Assembly (NCBI RefSeq): GCF_024172185.1
Contig: NZ_JAMZEC010000001.1
Location: forward strand, 1,116,001-1,180,000
Reading direction: 5' to 3'
Origin: Nonomuraea roseoviolacea subsp. carminata
GTDB lineage: Bacteria > Actinomycetota > Actinomycetes > Streptosporangiales > Streptosporangiaceae
DNA: 64,000 nt
In this document: positions 8,418-18,024 of the stretch, one piece after another
How the letters are laid out: each line of letters begins with the position of its first letter
Numbering within the stretch: the first letter of the stretch is position 1
Translations under genes and position numbers: made by a program
Notes under the pieces: generated by a model
Database searches by the model: none
What the model was told of the DNA's origin: nothing
The model's input: only the letters and a program-made list of their open reading frames with translations

Positions 8418-9203
8418 ATGCCCGAGGGAGACGCCGTCTACCGCGCCGCGGCCCGGCTGCGGGGAGCGCTCGACGGGCGGGTGCTGACCAGGTCCGACTT
8501 CCGGGTGCCCCGCCACGCCACCGCCGACCTGCGCGGCCGGACGGTGCTGACGACCGTGTCGCGGGGCAAGCACCTGCTCACCCGCGTCGAGGGCGGCCTG
8601 ACCGTGCACACCCATCTGCGCATGGACGGGATCTGGCGGATCACGCCGGCCCGCCGCGCCACGCCCCGGACGGGCGGCGACGGAGTACGGCTCGTGCTGG
8701 CCAACGCGGAGTGGGAGGCCGTCGGCGTCAGGCTGGGGATGGTCGACCTGCTGCGGACCGCCGGCGAGTCACAGGTCGTCGGGCATCTCGGCCCCGACCT
8801 GCTCGGCGACGACTGGGACGCGGCCGAGGCGGTGCGGCGGCTGATGCGGGAACCGGACAGGACGATCGGGGAGGCGCTGCTCGACCAGCGCAACCTGGCG
8901 GGGATCGGCACGATCTACCGCGCCGAGACGTTGTTCCTCAGAGGGATCTGGCCGTGGCGGAAGGTCGGGGAGGTGACGGACCTGGAGGGGGCGGTCACGC
9001 TGGCCCGGCGGCTGCTGGATGCGAACAAGGCTCACGCGGGCACCGTGACGACGGGCGATCGCCGTCCCGGCGCGCAGACCTGGGTCTACGGCAGGGCGGG
9101 GCAGCCCTGTCGCCGATGCGGCACGCGCATCAGCCGTGGGGAGATGGGGGCACGGCCACAGGAGCGGTTGATCCTGTGGTGTGGGGCCTGCCAGCCTCGT
9201 TAG
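8418..9203 (+). CDS. nei: Fpg/Nei family DNA glycosylase (endonuclease VIII-like)
   Basis: A 261-residue base-excision-repair enzyme. It begins MPEGD: Pro2 is the Schiff-base nucleophile and Glu3 the catalytic acid after Met removal, and the MPEGD form is that of Nei rather than Fpg (MPELP). The middle H2TH domain contains [16 protein letters not shown]. The C-terminal zinc finger is complete: CRRCG ... WCGACQ. It removes oxidised pyrimidines and nicks the abasic site. The stop codon overlaps the stop of the convergent clgR gene by 3-4 bp, leaving no room for a terminator. Assignment to Nei versus Nei2 subgroup is by motif only. Confidence 0.93.
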   Translation: MPEGDAVYRAAARLRGALDGRVLTRSDFRVPRHATADLRGRTVLTTVSRGKHLLTRVEGGLTVHTHLRMDGIWRITPARRATPRTGGDGVRLVLANAEWEAVGVRLGMVDLLRTAGESQVVGHLGPDLLGDDWDAAEAVRRLMREPDRTIGEALLDQRNLAGIGTIYRAETLFLRGIWPWRKVGEVTDLEGAVTLARRLLDANKAHAGTVTTGDRRPGAQTWVYGRAGQPCRRCGTRISRGEMGARPQERLILWCGACQPR

Positions 9204-9556
9204 GCGGCCACCATGTTCTTGACCTCGGGGAACACGGAGTCGGAGATCGATCCGGGCACCGAGTCGCTCAAGGGGATGCGCTCGTGGTCGGGGACGTCGG
9301 CGAGAACGGGGGCAGCCTGCAGCTCGGCCAGGGCGAACTGGTCGGACACCTCACGCAGGACCTGCGACAGCGGAATGCCCAGGGCGCCGCAGATCGAGGC
9401 CAGCAACTCGGACGACGCCTCTTTCTGACCACGCTCGACCTCGGACAAGTAGCCGAGCGAGACCCGCGCCAACGTGGACACCTCTCGGAGAGTGCGTCCC
9501 TGCCGCACGCGCAACCGCCTCAGCACGTCGCCGAGCAGCTGACGCAGCAAAATCAT
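9200..9556 (-). CDS. clgR: ClgR-type XRE family transcriptional regulator
   Basis: A 118-residue Cro/CI-type regulator starting [16 protein letters not shown] with GGAGGG before the ATG; longer in-frame starts up to 9766 lack family similarity. Residues 14-70 form the helix-turn-helix ([36 protein letters not shown]), almost identical to ClgR/PopR of Streptomyces and mycobacteria as remembered. In those bacteria it activates clp protease, lon and recA-linked genes. The C-terminus ends VAA; a terminal Ala-Ala is the ClpP degradation tag of ClgR in Streptomyces, so feedback proteolysis is likely conserved. Gene order clgR-cinA-pgsA-rimO-rodZ-like-ftsK matches other actinobacteria. Confidence 0.93.
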   Translation of the reverse strand: MILLRQLLGDVLRRLRVRQGRTLREVSTLARVSLGYLSEVERGQKEASSELLASICGALGIPLSQVLREVSDQFALAELQAAPVLADVPDHERIPLSDSVPGSISDSVFPEVKNMVAA

Positions 9557-9842
9557 CTGTCGCTCCCTCCCCGGGGTGGAGGTCTTCACCACGCCCCGCG
9601 CGATCGGATCGTGCCGCCCGTCCTTCTTCTTCGCTTGGTACATGCTCCTCGCCGTCATCATGGGGCCCTGCCGTCCCCGGATCGTCGCTCCCGGCCCGTC
9701 ATGCGAGACACCCGGCCTGCCTGCCGGGCGCTCGTTGCTTGACGTTGGCTCACGGACCTCACTCACAGCTCCACCGTACCTGTATCGACCGACACCGCGT
9801 CAGACCGTGCCTGTCATGTTCGCTCGGGACGTAACACGGTAA
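9557..9842 (-). promoter_or_regulatory. clgR upstream region with ClgR-box-like site
   Basis: The 286-bp region between clgR and cinA contains TGTTCGCTCGGGACGTAACA near 9815-9834. Its GTTCGC half and imperfect dyad resemble ClgR boxes of actinobacteria, which would allow autoregulation. No other gene or terminator is visible here. The match is to a remembered consensus and is only partial. Confidence 0.35.
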
Positions 9843-10334
9843 TCACCCGGAATGTTCCCCCTTGTTCGGCTTAAGCACACCTGTAAGTAGATCAACCGCC
9901 TCGTCCACCGTCTTTACCCTGATACGTTCGCGGGACCCCTGGAGTCTCAACTCTCGGGCCCAGATTTCTCCGCCGGGCCCGGCGACGGCGACGTAGACGG
10001 TGCCGACGGGCTTGCCGTCCTGCGGATCGGGCCCCGCCACCCCGGTCACCGCCAGCCCGTACGTCGCCGCGCACACCCGGGCCACACCCGCGGCCATCGC
10101 CGCCGCGACGCCCGGGTCAACCGCCCCCTCCCGCGCCAGCAGGTCGTCCGGCACGCCCAGCAGCGCGTGCTTGAGGTCAGTGGCATACGAGACCACCCCG
10201 CCCCGGAACGCCTTCGACGCCCCCGGCACCGCGGTGATGGTCGCCCCGATGAGCCCCCCGGTCAGCGACTCGGCCACGGCGAGCGTGGCACCCCGCTCCA
10301 CGAGCAGCGTGATCGCCTCGGCGGCCGGCGCCAT
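9843..10334 (-). CDS. cinA: CinA C-terminal family protein (nicotinamide-nucleotide amidohydrolase-like)
   Basis: A 163-residue CinA C-domain protein, the stand-alone form lacking the N-terminal molybdopterin-like domain. The core AVAESLTGGLIGATITAVPG and the later GLAVTGVAGPDPQDGKPVGTVY are the family signatures; the Ser/Thr/Lys catalytic set of PncC falls here. It probably deamidates nicotinamide mononucleotide to nicotinate mononucleotide in pyridine nucleotide salvage. The ATG at 10334 is chosen for its AGGGGAG site, which lies in the end of pgsA; a GTG at 10340 overlaps the pgsA stop and is an alternative. It is translationally coupled to pgsA and precedes clgR. Confidence 0.92.
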   Translation of the reverse strand: MAPAAEAITLLVERGATLAVAESLTGGLIGATITAVPGASKAFRGGVVSYATDLKHALLGVPDDLLAREGAVDPGVAAAMAAGVARVCAATYGLAVTGVAGPDPQDGKPVGTVYVAVAGPGGEIWARELRLQGSRERIRVKTVDEAVDLLTGVLKPNKGEHSG

Positions 10335-10336
10335 GC

Positions 10337-10909
10337 TCACTCCCCTCTGGCCTGCCGCGCCACCTTGCGCAGCTTGACCGCGCGAACCACGTAGTCGACA
10401 CCGGTGGCCACCGTGACCACCAGGGCGGCGCCCATGACCGCCCAGCGCAGCCACTGGGGCACTCCGGGCAGGATGTACAGGACGATGGCCGCGATCTGCA
10501 GCACGGTCTTGACCTTGCCGCCGTAGCTGGCCGGGATGATCGCCCGGCGGATCAGCACCAAGCGCAGCACCGTGATGCCCAGCTCGCGGCCGAGGATCAC
10601 CAGCGTGATCCACCAGGGCAGCTCGCCGAGGATCGACAGGCACACCAGCGCCGCGCCGGTCAGCGCCTTGTCGGCGATCGGATCGGCGATCTTGCCGAAG
10701 TCGGTGATCAGCCCGTACCGGCGGGCCAGCTCCCCGTCGAGGTGGTCGGTGATGGACGCCACGGCGAACACCGCCAGCGCCGCCAGGCGCCAGCCCGCGC
10801 CCGGCACGAAGAGGCAGACGACGAAGAAGGGGACGAGCGCCAACCGCAGGACCGTGAGGACGTTGGCGATGTTCCACGGGCTGACCACGCGGCGCTCGTC
10901 CCTCGTCAT
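10337..10909 (-). CDS. pgsA: CDP-diacylglycerol-glycerol-3-phosphate 3-phosphatidyltransferase
   Basis: A 190-residue integral membrane enzyme with about five hydrophobic helices. The CDP-alcohol phosphotransferase signature D-x2-DG-x2-AR-x8-G-x3-D-x3-D is complete (DHLDGELAR, then [11 protein letters not shown]). It makes phosphatidylglycerophosphate from CDP-diacylglycerol and glycerol-3-phosphate, the first committed step to phosphatidylglycerol. Several CDP-alcohol enzymes share this motif; assignment to PgsA rests on length and on the conserved rimO-pgsA-cinA order. The ATG overlaps the rimO stop by 4 bp (ATGA). Confidence 0.93.
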   Translation of the reverse strand: MTRDERRVVSPWNIANVLTVLRLALVPFFVVCLFVPGAGWRLAALAVFAVASITDHLDGELARRYGLITDFGKIADPIADKALTGAALVCLSILGELPWWITLVILGRELGITVLRLVLIRRAIIPASYGGKVKTVLQIAAIVLYILPGVPQWLRWAVMGAALVVTVATGVDYVVRAVKLRKVARQARGE

Positions 10910-12315
10910 GGACCGGCCTTGATGCGGGCGATCAGGTCGACCCCCTCGGCGTCGACCACGACCGCGCGCACGATCTGCCCCCGGACCAGGCCGATGCCCT
11001 GCACGGTCACGGACCCGTCGACCTCCGGCCCCTGGTGGGCGGCCCGGCCCTCGTAGCCGCCGTCACCGAGGTCGTCGTCGATGAGCACGTCGACCTCGGT
11101 GCCGATGCGCTCCTCGGCCCGCTGCGCGGTCAGCTCCTCGGCCAGCTCGGTCAGGATCCGCACCCGCTCGTCGACGACCTCCTGGTCGAGCTTGCCGTCG
11201 AAGCCGGCCGCCTCGGTGCCGTCCTCGTCGGAGTAGCCGAACACGCCGATGACGTCGAGCCGCGCCCGCTCCAGGAAGCCGACCAGCTCGCCGAACTCCT
11301 CCTCGGTCTCGCCGGGGAAGCCCACGATGAAGTTGGAGCGCACGCCCGCCTCGGGGGCGTGCTCGCGGATGCTCTCCAGCAGCCCGAGAAAGCGCTCCGG
11401 GTCGCCGAAGCGGCGCATGCGGCGCAGCACCGTGCCGCTGGCGTGCTGGAAGGACAGGTCGAAGTACGGGGCGATCCCCTCGGTGCCCGCGATGACCTCC
11501 AGCAGCCCCGGCCGCAGCTCGGCCGGCTGCAGGTAGCTCACCCGCACCCGGTCGATGCCCTCGACGGCGGCCAGGCGCGGCAGCAGCTTCTCCAGCGCCC
11601 GCAGGTCGCCGAGGTCCTTGCCGTAGGAGGTGGAGTTCTCGCTGACCAGGACGAGCTCGCGCACGCCCCGGTGGGCGAGCCAGTCGGCCTCGGCCAGCAG
11701 CTCCTCGGGGTCTCGGGAGACGTAGGCGCCGCGGAAGGCCGGGATGGCGCAGAACGTGCAGCGCCGGTCGCAGCCGGAGGCGAGCTTGAGCGAGGCCACC
11801 GGGCTCTCGTCGAGCCGCTTGCGCAGCACGCGGGGGCCGCTGGCCGGGGCCAGCCCCTCGGGCAGGTCGCCGTGGCCCGGGATGGCGGCCTTGGGGGCCG
11901 CCGCCCGGTCCACGGGCGAGATGGGCAGCAGGGTGCGGCGGTCACGCGGCGTGTGCGGCTTGAGCGGACGCCCGGCGATCACGTCGTCGAGGCGGCCGCC
12001 GATGTCGGCGTAGTCGTCGAAGGAGATGACCGCGCTGGCCTCGGGCAGCGCCTCGGCCAGCTCGTTGCCGTAGCGCTCGGCCATACAGCCCGCGGCGACC
12101 ACCTTGGCCCCGGAGTCTGCCGCGGCCAGCAGCGTGTCGATGGAGTCCTTCTTCGCCGAGTCGATGAAGCCACACGTGTTGACGACGACGACGTCGGGGG
12201 CGTCGTCGCCCAGCTGCCAGCCGGCAGCCTCAAGTCGCGCGGCCAGCTCCTCGGAGTCGACCTCGTTGCGCGCGCAGCCCAGGGTGATCAGCGATGCGGT
12301 TCGGCGGGATGACAT
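10906..12315 (-). CDS. rimO: ribosomal protein uS12 methylthiotransferase RimO
   Basis: A radical-SAM enzyme of about 469 residues that adds a methylthio group to Asp of ribosomal protein uS12. Three parts are visible: the N-terminal UPF0004 domain ([17 protein letters not shown], with further Cys in NTCGFI and [10 protein letters not shown] that bind the auxiliary cluster), the radical-SAM motif CDRRCTFC near residue 180 and a C-terminal TRAM domain. The ATG at 12315 is preferred because [18 protein letters not shown] aligns with remembered RimO starts; GTG at 12324 is possible, and neither has a good Shine-Dalgarno. An unusually long segment (about residues 130-170) sits between the UPF0004 and SAM domains, as in other actinobacterial RimO proteins. 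Confidence 0.94.
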   Translation of the reverse strand: MSSRRTASLITLGCARNEVDSEELAARLEAAGWQLGDDAPDVVVVNTCGFIDSAKKDSIDTLLAAADSGAKVVAAGCMAERYGNELAEALPEASAVISFDDYADIGGRLDDVIAGRPLKPHTPRDRRTLLPISPVDRAAAPKAAIPGHGDLPEGLAPASGPRVLRKRLDESPVASLKLASGCDRRCTFCAIPAFRGAYVSRDPEELLAEADWLAHRGVRELVLVSENSTSYGKDLGDLRALEKLLPRLAAVEGIDRVRVSYLQPAELRPGLLEVIAGTEGIAPYFDLSFQHASGTVLRRMRRFGDPERFLGLLESIREHAPEAGVRSNFIVGFPGETEEEFGELVGFLERARLDVIGVFGYSDEDGTEAAGFDGKLDQEVVDERVRILTELAEELTAQRAEERIGTEVDVLIDDDLGDGGYEGRAAHQGPEVDGSVTVQGIGLVRGQIVRAVVVDAEGVDLIARIKAGP

Positions 12316-12361
12316 GGTGAACACTACGGTATCGGGAGTTGGCCACCACCCGATGCACCGG

Positions 12362-13183
12362 CTACCTCGCAGGAGGCGCCGGCGGCCCGAACGAGCGGCG
12401 CACGGTCTGCCCGCGCGTGCCGAGCTTGCCCACCTTCTTGCCGTTGACCTGCACCGACACCGCAGTGGCGTCGCTCACTTCCAGGTCGACCCGGTCGGGG
12501 GCCCGCCAGGTGGAGGTCATGCCCGCCTCCATCATCCCGGCGAACAGCTTGCGCCCCGTGGCGTCGGCGACGTTGACGTAGGACGACCGCTTGGCCTTGA
12601 CCTGGACCACGACCTGGTTGGCGGCGACGGTCGGCTTCACGCTCGCGCCCGCCCGCGGCGGGGCCGGCTTGGCCCGCTGGTGCACCCCCGGGGCGGGCAG
12701 GGTCGGCACGGCGGGGATCTGCTCCACCCCGGCCTCGTGCGTGCCGCCGGCGCCGCCCATGACGCGGACGATGCCGAAGACGACAACGAGGCTCAGCGCC
12801 ACGCCCAGGGCCATCGACCAGTTGGGCGAGCGCCGCTCGGCCGCCCGCAGCCGGCGGTCGGTGCGGAAGACGCTGGCCATGCGCACCGCGGGCGGGTCGC
12901 CGCCGTGCAGCTCGTCGTAGAGGTGGACCATGGCCTCGGGGTCGAGGCCGAGCGCCCGGGACAGCGCCTTGATGTGGCCGCGCTCGTAGAAGTCGCCGCC
13001 GCACTGCGAGAACTCGTCACGCTCGAAGGCGTGGATGATCGCCTCGCGTATGCGGGTGAGCGCGCTGAGCTGCTCAACCGTCATGCCCGCCGACCGCCGG
13101 GCGGCGGAGAGCACGGCCCCGAGGCTCCGCGTCTCCACCCCCGGCGCCGGCGCGCCCTGCTCCTGTGTCCTCTGGTCCTCCAC
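12362..13183 (-). CDS. RodZ-like helix-turn-helix membrane protein
   Basis: A 273-residue protein with a cytoplasmic HTH domain (residues about 20-90: [19 protein letters not shown] ... [15 protein letters not shown]), one transmembrane helix near residues 125-145 ([20 protein letters not shown]) and a periplasmic DUF4115-type beta domain at the C-terminus. This is the layout of RodZ, which links MreB to the cell wall machinery in rods; the actinobacterial role is less clear. It lies between ftsK and rimO in the same orientation, a placement conserved in actinobacteria. The C-terminal Ala/Pro-rich spacer after the membrane helix is typical. Confidence 0.88.
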   Translation of the reverse strand: MEDQRTQEQGAPAPGVETRSLGAVLSAARRSAGMTVEQLSALTRIREAIIHAFERDEFSQCGGDFYERGHIKALSRALGLDPEAMVHLYDELHGGDPPAVRMASVFRTDRRLRAAERRSPNWSMALGVALSLVVVFGIVRVMGGAGGTHEAGVEQIPAVPTLPAPGVHQRAKPAPPRAGASVKPTVAANQVVVQVKAKRSSYVNVADATGRKLFAGMMEAGMTSTWRAPDRVDLEVSDATAVSVQVNGKKVGKLGTRGQTVRRSFGPPAPPAR

Positions 13184-13261
13184 GGCGCACGCCTCCCAGC
13201 CCCCGACGATGCGTAGTCAGTCCTATTCAACCAGTAATCGCCGTGGTTGGACACACCGGGG

Positions 13262-15787
13262 TCACCCGCCGCGCAGGTCGGCCAGCAGGGCGGGCAGGTC
13301 GTCGGGCTTGACCAGCACCTCCCGGGCCTTGGAGCCCTCGCTGGGGCCGACCACGTCGCGGCTCTCCAGCAGGTCCATCAGCCGGCCGGCCTTGGCGAAG
13401 CCGACGCGCAGCTTGCGCTGGAGCATCGAGGTGGAGCCGAACTGGGTCGTCACGATCAGCTCGGCCGCCTGGATCAGCAGCTCCAGGTCGTCGCCGATGT
13501 CCTCGTCGATCTCCCGCTTGACCGGCGCCGCGGCCACGTCCTCACGGTACTCGGCCTGCATCTGCGTCTTGCAGTGCGCGACGATCTCGGCGATCTCCTT
13601 CTCCGAGACGAACGCGTTCTGGATGCGGATGGGCTTGCTCGCGCCCATCGGCAGGAACAGCGCGTCGCCCTGGCCGACCAGCTTGTCGGCGCCGGGCTGG
13701 TCGAGGATGACCCGCGAGTCGGTGAGCGAGGAGACGGCGAAGGCCAGCCGGGAGGGGACGTTGGCCTTGATGAGGCCGGTGACGACGTCCACGGACGGCC
13801 GCTGGGTGGCGATGACGAGGTGGATGCCGGCGGCGCGGGCGAGCTGGGTGATGCGCACGATCGAGTCCTCGACGTCGCGCGGGGCGACCATCATGAGGTC
13901 GGCCAGCTCGTCCACGATCACCAGGAGGTACGGGTAGGGCTGGTAGACCCGCTCGCTGCCCGGCGGCGGCTGGAGCTTGCCGGCCCGCACCGCCTTGTTG
14001 AACTCGTCCACGTGCCGGAACCCGGAGGCGGCCAGGTCGTCGTAGCGGCGGTCCATCTCGCCCACGACCCATTCGAGGGCCTCGGCGGCCTTCTTCGGGT
14101 TGGTGATGATCGGGGTGATCAGGTGGGGGATGCCCTCGTACACCGAGAGCTCCACCCGCTTGGGGTCGACGAGCACCATGCGCACCTCGTCGGGCGTGGC
14201 CCGCATGAGGATCGAGGTGATCAGGCCGTTGACGCAGACGGACTTGCCCGCGCCGGTGGCGCCCGCGATGAGCAGGTGGGGCATCTTGGCGAGGTTGGCC
14301 ACGATGGTGCGGCCCTCGACGTCCTTGCCCAGTCCGACGATCATCGGGTGGTGGTCGGCCTGGGCCACCTGCGCGCGCAGCACGTCGCCGAGCGCCACGA
14401 GGTCCTTGTCGGCGTTGGGGATCTCGACGCCGATGGCCGACTTGCCGGGGATGGGCGACAGGATGCGCACGTCGGCCGACTTGACGGCGTAGGCGATGTT
14501 CTTGGTGAGCGCGGTGACCTTCTCCACCTTGACGGCGGGGCCGAGCTCGATCTCGTAGCGGGTCACCGTGGGGCCGCGGGTGAAGCCGATGACCTGGGCG
14601 TCGATGCCGAACTGCTCCAGCACACTGGTGAGCGCGTTGACCACGACGGAGTTGGCCTTGGTCTGCGGCTTGGGCGGGGTGCCCTGCTTGAGGAACTGCA
14701 GGTCGGGCAGCGCGTACGGGCCGGCCTGCGACGACAGGACGAGCTGCTCGACCTTGCGCGGCGCGGGCGTCGGGGCGGGCGGCTCCGGGCTGCGGACCGG
14801 CTCGGGCGCGGGCGGCTCCTCCTCCACCAGGCCGGGCACGATCTCGGGCGCGTGGTCGGGCCGCTTGTCCTGGTCGGCGAGGACGGGCGTGTCGTACGGC
14901 GGCTGGCCCTCGCGCTCGGGCGCGTCCTCGGTGCTCTTGCGGACCCGGCGCGGCCGCCTGGCCTCGGGCCGCGGGGCGCCGGCCGGGGTGGCGCCCCTCT
15001 CCTCGAACAGCAGGTGGCGCAACTCCGACAGCCGCTCGGGGATGCGGTGGACCGGCGTGGCGGTGATCACCAGGACGCCGAAGCCCGACAGCATGAGCAG
15101 GAGCGGGATCGTGATCCACGAGGGCAGGATGCTCATGGGCGGGGCCGAGACGATGAAGCCGATGAGGCCGCCCGCCTGCGCGACGCGGTCCATGCCGTCG
15201 TTGGCGGTGCCCGCGGGGTTGGGGTAGGGCACGTCGTTGGCCACGTGGATGACGCCGAGCACGCCGATCAGCAGCGCGCTCCAGCCGATCACCATGCGGC
15301 CGGTGTCGGCGTTCTGGTCGGGGTGGCGCAGGTAGCGCCAGGCCAGCAGGCCGAGCAGCAGCGGCAGCGCCCACGCCAGCGAGCCGAACATGGCGCGCAC
15401 GACCACGTTGACGACGGTGGAGACCGTGCCCTCGGAGGCGCGCCAGGTCATCGCGGCCAGCACGATGGCGCCGGCCAGGACCGCGAGGCCCACGCCGTCG
15501 CGCCGGTGGGCCGGGTCGAGCTCGCGGGCGTTCTTGCCGAGCGCGCGGGCCGCTCCGCCGATGCCGTTGGCCACGAGCATCCACAGCCCGACGACCAGCT
15601 TGCCGATCATCGTGAAGACCCACGTGATCGGGTCCTGATGGGTCAGGGACGCCTTGCGGGCCGGCGCGGAGCCCCTCGCCCTCGAACGCCCCGACGACGT
15701 GGATCCGCGCTTGGCGGGGGCCGGGCGCGGGCCGGCCGACCGCTTCGCCGGCCCCTTCGATGCGCTTTTCGGCGGACGGGTGGCCAT
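13262..15787 (-). CDS. ftsK: DNA translocase FtsK/SpoIIIE
   Basis: An 841-residue septal DNA pump. The first 45 residues are basic and Ser/Pro-rich; about four membrane helices follow (residues 50-240), then a proline-rich linker (270-350). The motor has [12 protein letters not shown] as Walker A and [12 protein letters not shown] as Walker B, with the hexamer motifs after it. The C-terminal gamma winged helix ([29 protein letters not shown], positions about 745-810) reads KOPS-like polarity sequences. It clears chromosome arms from closing septa, in streptomycetes mainly during sporulation. Length and domain order are normal for actinobacteria, and the last residues LLADLRGG are complete. 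Confidence 0.96.
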   Translation of the reverse strand: MATRPPKSASKGPAKRSAGPRPAPAKRGSTSSGRSRARGSAPARKASLTHQDPITWVFTMIGKLVVGLWMLVANGIGGAARALGKNARELDPAHRRDGVGLAVLAGAIVLAAMTWRASEGTVSTVVNVVVRAMFGSLAWALPLLLGLLAWRYLRHPDQNADTGRMVIGWSALLIGVLGVIHVANDVPYPNPAGTANDGMDRVAQAGGLIGFIVSAPPMSILPSWITIPLLLMLSGFGVLVITATPVHRIPERLSELRHLLFEERGATPAGAPRPEARRPRRVRKSTEDAPEREGQPPYDTPVLADQDKRPDHAPEIVPGLVEEEPPAPEPVRSPEPPAPTPAPRKVEQLVLSSQAGPYALPDLQFLKQGTPPKPQTKANSVVVNALTSVLEQFGIDAQVIGFTRGPTVTRYEIELGPAVKVEKVTALTKNIAYAVKSADVRILSPIPGKSAIGVEIPNADKDLVALGDVLRAQVAQADHHPMIVGLGKDVEGRTIVANLAKMPHLLIAGATGAGKSVCVNGLITSILMRATPDEVRMVLVDPKRVELSVYEGIPHLITPIITNPKKAAEALEWVVGEMDRRYDDLAASGFRHVDEFNKAVRAGKLQPPPGSERVYQPYPYLLVIVDELADLMMVAPRDVEDSIVRITQLARAAGIHLVIATQRPSVDVVTGLIKANVPSRLAFAVSSLTDSRVILDQPGADKLVGQGDALFLPMGASKPIRIQNAFVSEKEIAEIVAHCKTQMQAEYREDVAAAPVKREIDEDIGDDLELLIQAAELIVTTQFGSTSMLQRKLRVGFAKAGRLMDLLESRDVVGPSEGSKAREVLVKPDDLPALLADLRGG

Positions 15788-15884
15788 GATGCCAAAGGTA
15801 CGTCGGAGACACCGGCGAACGCACTCAGGCTCGCCGGTGACCCCCGCGATCCGGCATCAGCCGGACACCTCAGACAGGAAGACC

Positions 15885-16832
15885 TCAGGCGGGGAAGCGG
15901 TAGGTGGTGGTGGAGGTGAAGCGCTCCCCCGGCCGCAGCACCGTGGAGGGGAACTCCGGCCGGTTGGGCGAGTCGGGGAAGTGCTGGGTCTCCAGGCAGA
16001 AGCCCGCGTGCGGCCCGTACGGCGTGGAGGCGCCGTCGAGCATGCCGCCGGCGTAGAACTGCACGCCCGGCTCGGTGGTGGTGACCTCCATGGTCAGGCC
16101 GCTGACGGGCTCGACGACGCGCATGTCGCCCGAGCCGTCGAGGACGAAGCAGTGGTCGTAGGCCCCGTCGAGGCGGGCCCCGATGGCGTGGGGCGTGGTG
16201 AAGTCGAACGGCGTGCCCTTGACCGCGGCGAGCTCGCCGGTGGGGATCTTGTCGTCGTCGACGGGCAGGTAGTGCTCGGCGCCGATGCGCAGCTCGTGGC
16301 CGAGCACGTCGCCGCCGCCGGCGAGGTTGAAGTAGGAGTGGTTGGTCAGGTTGAGCACGGTGGGCGCGTCGGTCTCGGCGGTGTAGTCGATGCGCAGGGC
16401 GTCGCCGTCGACCGTGTAGGTGACGGAGGCGGTCAGCGTGCCGGGGTAGCCCTGGTCGCCGTCGGGGCTGGTCAGGGTGAGCGTCACGGACGTGTCACCG
16501 GCGTCGGCGACCGTCCAGACCTTGCTGTCGAACCCCTCGACGCCGCCGTGGAGGCTGGCGGGGCCGTTGTTGCGGGGCAGGGTGTAGGTGACGCCGTCCA
16601 GGGTGAAGGAGCCGTTCGCGATGCGGTTGCCGTACCTGCCGACCACCGCGCCGAAGTAGCGGCTGCGGGTCAGGTAGTCCTCCAGCGTGTCGAGACCGAG
16701 CACCACGTCGACGCCCGCCACCTCCAGCGACTGGAGCACGGCGCCGTAGCTGAGCACGGCGGCGCGCAGCCGCCCGGAGGTCAGCTCGAAGCGTTCGACG
16801 CGCTCCCCCGACGGCAGTGTTCCGAACATCAT
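15885..16832 (-). CDS. galM: aldose 1-epimerase
   Basis: A 315-residue galactose mutarotase-fold protein. Catalytic His lies in NLTNHSYFNLAG and catalytic Glu in CLETQHFPDSPN; the substrate Arg/His region GRYGNRI is also present. It interconverts alpha and beta anomers of aldoses such as galactose or glucose so that anomer-specific dehydrogenases or kinases downstream are supplied. The ATG overlaps the stop of the LacI gene (ATGA), so both are made from one mRNA. No signal peptide is seen. In this setting it would supply anomers for uronate or aldose dehydrogenase across the divergent promoter. Confidence 0.92.
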   Translation of the reverse strand: MMFGTLPSGERVERFELTSGRLRAAVLSYGAVLQSLEVAGVDVVLGLDTLEDYLTRSRYFGAVVGRYGNRIANGSFTLDGVTYTLPRNNGPASLHGGVEGFDSKVWTVADAGDTSVTLTLTSPDGDQGYPGTLTASVTYTVDGDALRIDYTAETDAPTVLNLTNHSYFNLAGGGDVLGHELRIGAEHYLPVDDDKIPTGELAAVKGTPFDFTTPHAIGARLDGAYDHCFVLDGSGDMRVVEPVSGLTMEVTTTEPGVQFYAGGMLDGASTPYGPHAGFCLETQHFPDSPNRPEFPSTVLRPGERFTSTTTYRFPA

Positions 16833-17800
16833 GTGCGTGCCTCTCCCGTGGACTCTCGGACGATCAGGGTGGTCTCCAGCATCGTGACACCCGTGGCCGC
16901 CTCGGCGTCGACCGACTGCAGCAGCATGTCGACGGCGATGCGGCCGGCCGCGGCCGTGGGCATGGCGATGGTGGTGAGCTTGGGGCGGCCGAGCCGGCCC
17001 GCCACGATGTCGTCGACGCCGATGACGCTCACGTCGCGCGGCACCTCGACCCCGCGCTCGGCGAGACCCTCGATGAGCCCGATGGCGACGAGGTCGTTGT
17101 AGGCGAGGACGCCGGTCGCGCCGGAGGCCACCACGTCGGCGGCGGCGGCCAGGCCGCCCAGCTCGGTCGGCGGGTTGGGGCCGAGGAAGACGACGTCCAC
17201 CTCGTTCATCGCGGCGGCCGCCTCCTGCATCTCCTTGCTGGTCCACGACCCGCTCGGGCCGGTGACCACGGCCAGCCGGCGGTGGCCGAGCCCGGTGAGG
17301 TGCTCGACGGCGAGGCGGGCCCCGCGCCCGACGTCCATGAGGACCGTGGGCATGCCCTTGACCCGGCGGTTGACCAGGACGAACGGGATCTCCTCGCGCA
17401 GGCGCTCTATCGTCCTGTTCGTCAGGCGCGGGCTGCACAGCAGGACGCCGTCGACCTGTTTGGTGAGGGTCTGGATCAGATCCTCCTCGGCCTTCGGGTC
17501 CTCGTCGGTGTCGGCCACGAAGACGTGGTAGTCGCGCAGCCGGGCCTGGGCCTGGGCGGCCTTGATGAGCGGCGGGAAGAACGGGTTGGCGATGTCGGCC
17601 ACGATGAGGCCGAGGTTGTGGGTGCGCCCGGTGGTCAGCGCGCGGGCGGCGCGGTTGGGCCGGTAGCCGAGGTCCTCGGCGACGGCCAGCACGCGGGTGC
17701 GGGTCTCCGGGTTGACCAGGTGCGGCGCGGAGAAGGAGCGCGACACCGTGGAGACGTGGACGCCGGCAGCGCGGGCCACGTCGCGAATCGTCACTGCCAC
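16829..17800 (-). CDS. LacI family transcriptional regulator
   Basis: A 323-residue repressor. GTG at 17800 is chosen for its GGAGGAGG site six bases upstream and because the next residues AVTIRDVARAAGVHVSTVSR are the LacI HTH; a longer open frame upstream has no such signal. The hinge helix region reads RPNRAARALTTGRT, and a periplasmic-binding-protein-like sensor domain follows with the usual IGVDDI motif near the end. It is divergent from the dehydrogenase/kdgD operon at 18025 and cotranscribed with galM. LacI-type palindromes in the shared intergenic region suggest it represses both directions, with a sugar or sugar acid as inducer. Confidence 0.94.
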   Translation of the reverse strand: MAVTIRDVARAAGVHVSTVSRSFSAPHLVNPETRTRVLAVAEDLGYRPNRAARALTTGRTHNLGLIVADIANPFFPPLIKAAQAQARLRDYHVFVADTDEDPKAEEDLIQTLTKQVDGVLLCSPRLTNRTIERLREEIPFVLVNRRVKGMPTVLMDVGRGARLAVEHLTGLGHRRLAVVTGPSGSWTSKEMQEAAAAMNEVDVVFLGPNPPTELGGLAAAADVVASGATGVLAYNDLVAIGLIEGLAERGVEVPRDVSVIGVDDIVAGRLGRPKLTTIAMPTAAAGRIAVDMLLQSVDAEAATGVTMLETTLIVRESTGEART

Positions 17801-17833
17801 GCCTGGCCTCCTCCGACCATAGCTGTACTTTAG

Positions 17834-17847
17834 TGCAAGCGTTTGTA
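17834..17847. promoter_or_regulatory. putative LacI-type operator
   Basis: TGCAAGCGTTTGTA is an imperfect dyad with the central CG step typical of LacI-family sites (five of seven bases paired). It lies 34 bp before the LacI start codon, suited to autorepression. Confidence 0.5.
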
Positions 17848-17946
17848 TTGCCGTCACTGAGCCGTCGCCGCCTGGCCTGCACCGTCGGCGCACCACCCTA
17901 TCCCCATGTTCCCCCAAGTGGGAGGGGCGTCCGCCCCATCGCCGCT

Positions 17947-17992
17947 TGACGTTGCCGGAACGAAACCTCAATACTTTTTGCAACCGGTTGCC
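17947..17992 (+). promoter_or_regulatory. promoter with LacI-type palindrome over the start site
   Basis: TTGACG at 17947-17952 and AATACT at 17971-17976 (18-bp spacer) make a sigma-70-type promoter for the dehydrogenase/kdgD operon. GCAACCGGTTGC, a perfect 12-bp palindrome with a central CG, lies at 17981-17992, where transcription should begin. This is a classical repressor position. A closely related palindrome occurs at 28559-28568. Confidence 0.65.
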
Positions 17993-18024
17993 GAACCCGA
18001 CCCCCAGGAGTGGTGAAAGATCCG

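Noticed and set aside
9557..9766. Longer ClgR start at 9766
   Set aside because: The extra 70 residues lack similarity; the ATG at 9556 has a strong ribosome site and matches the family start.
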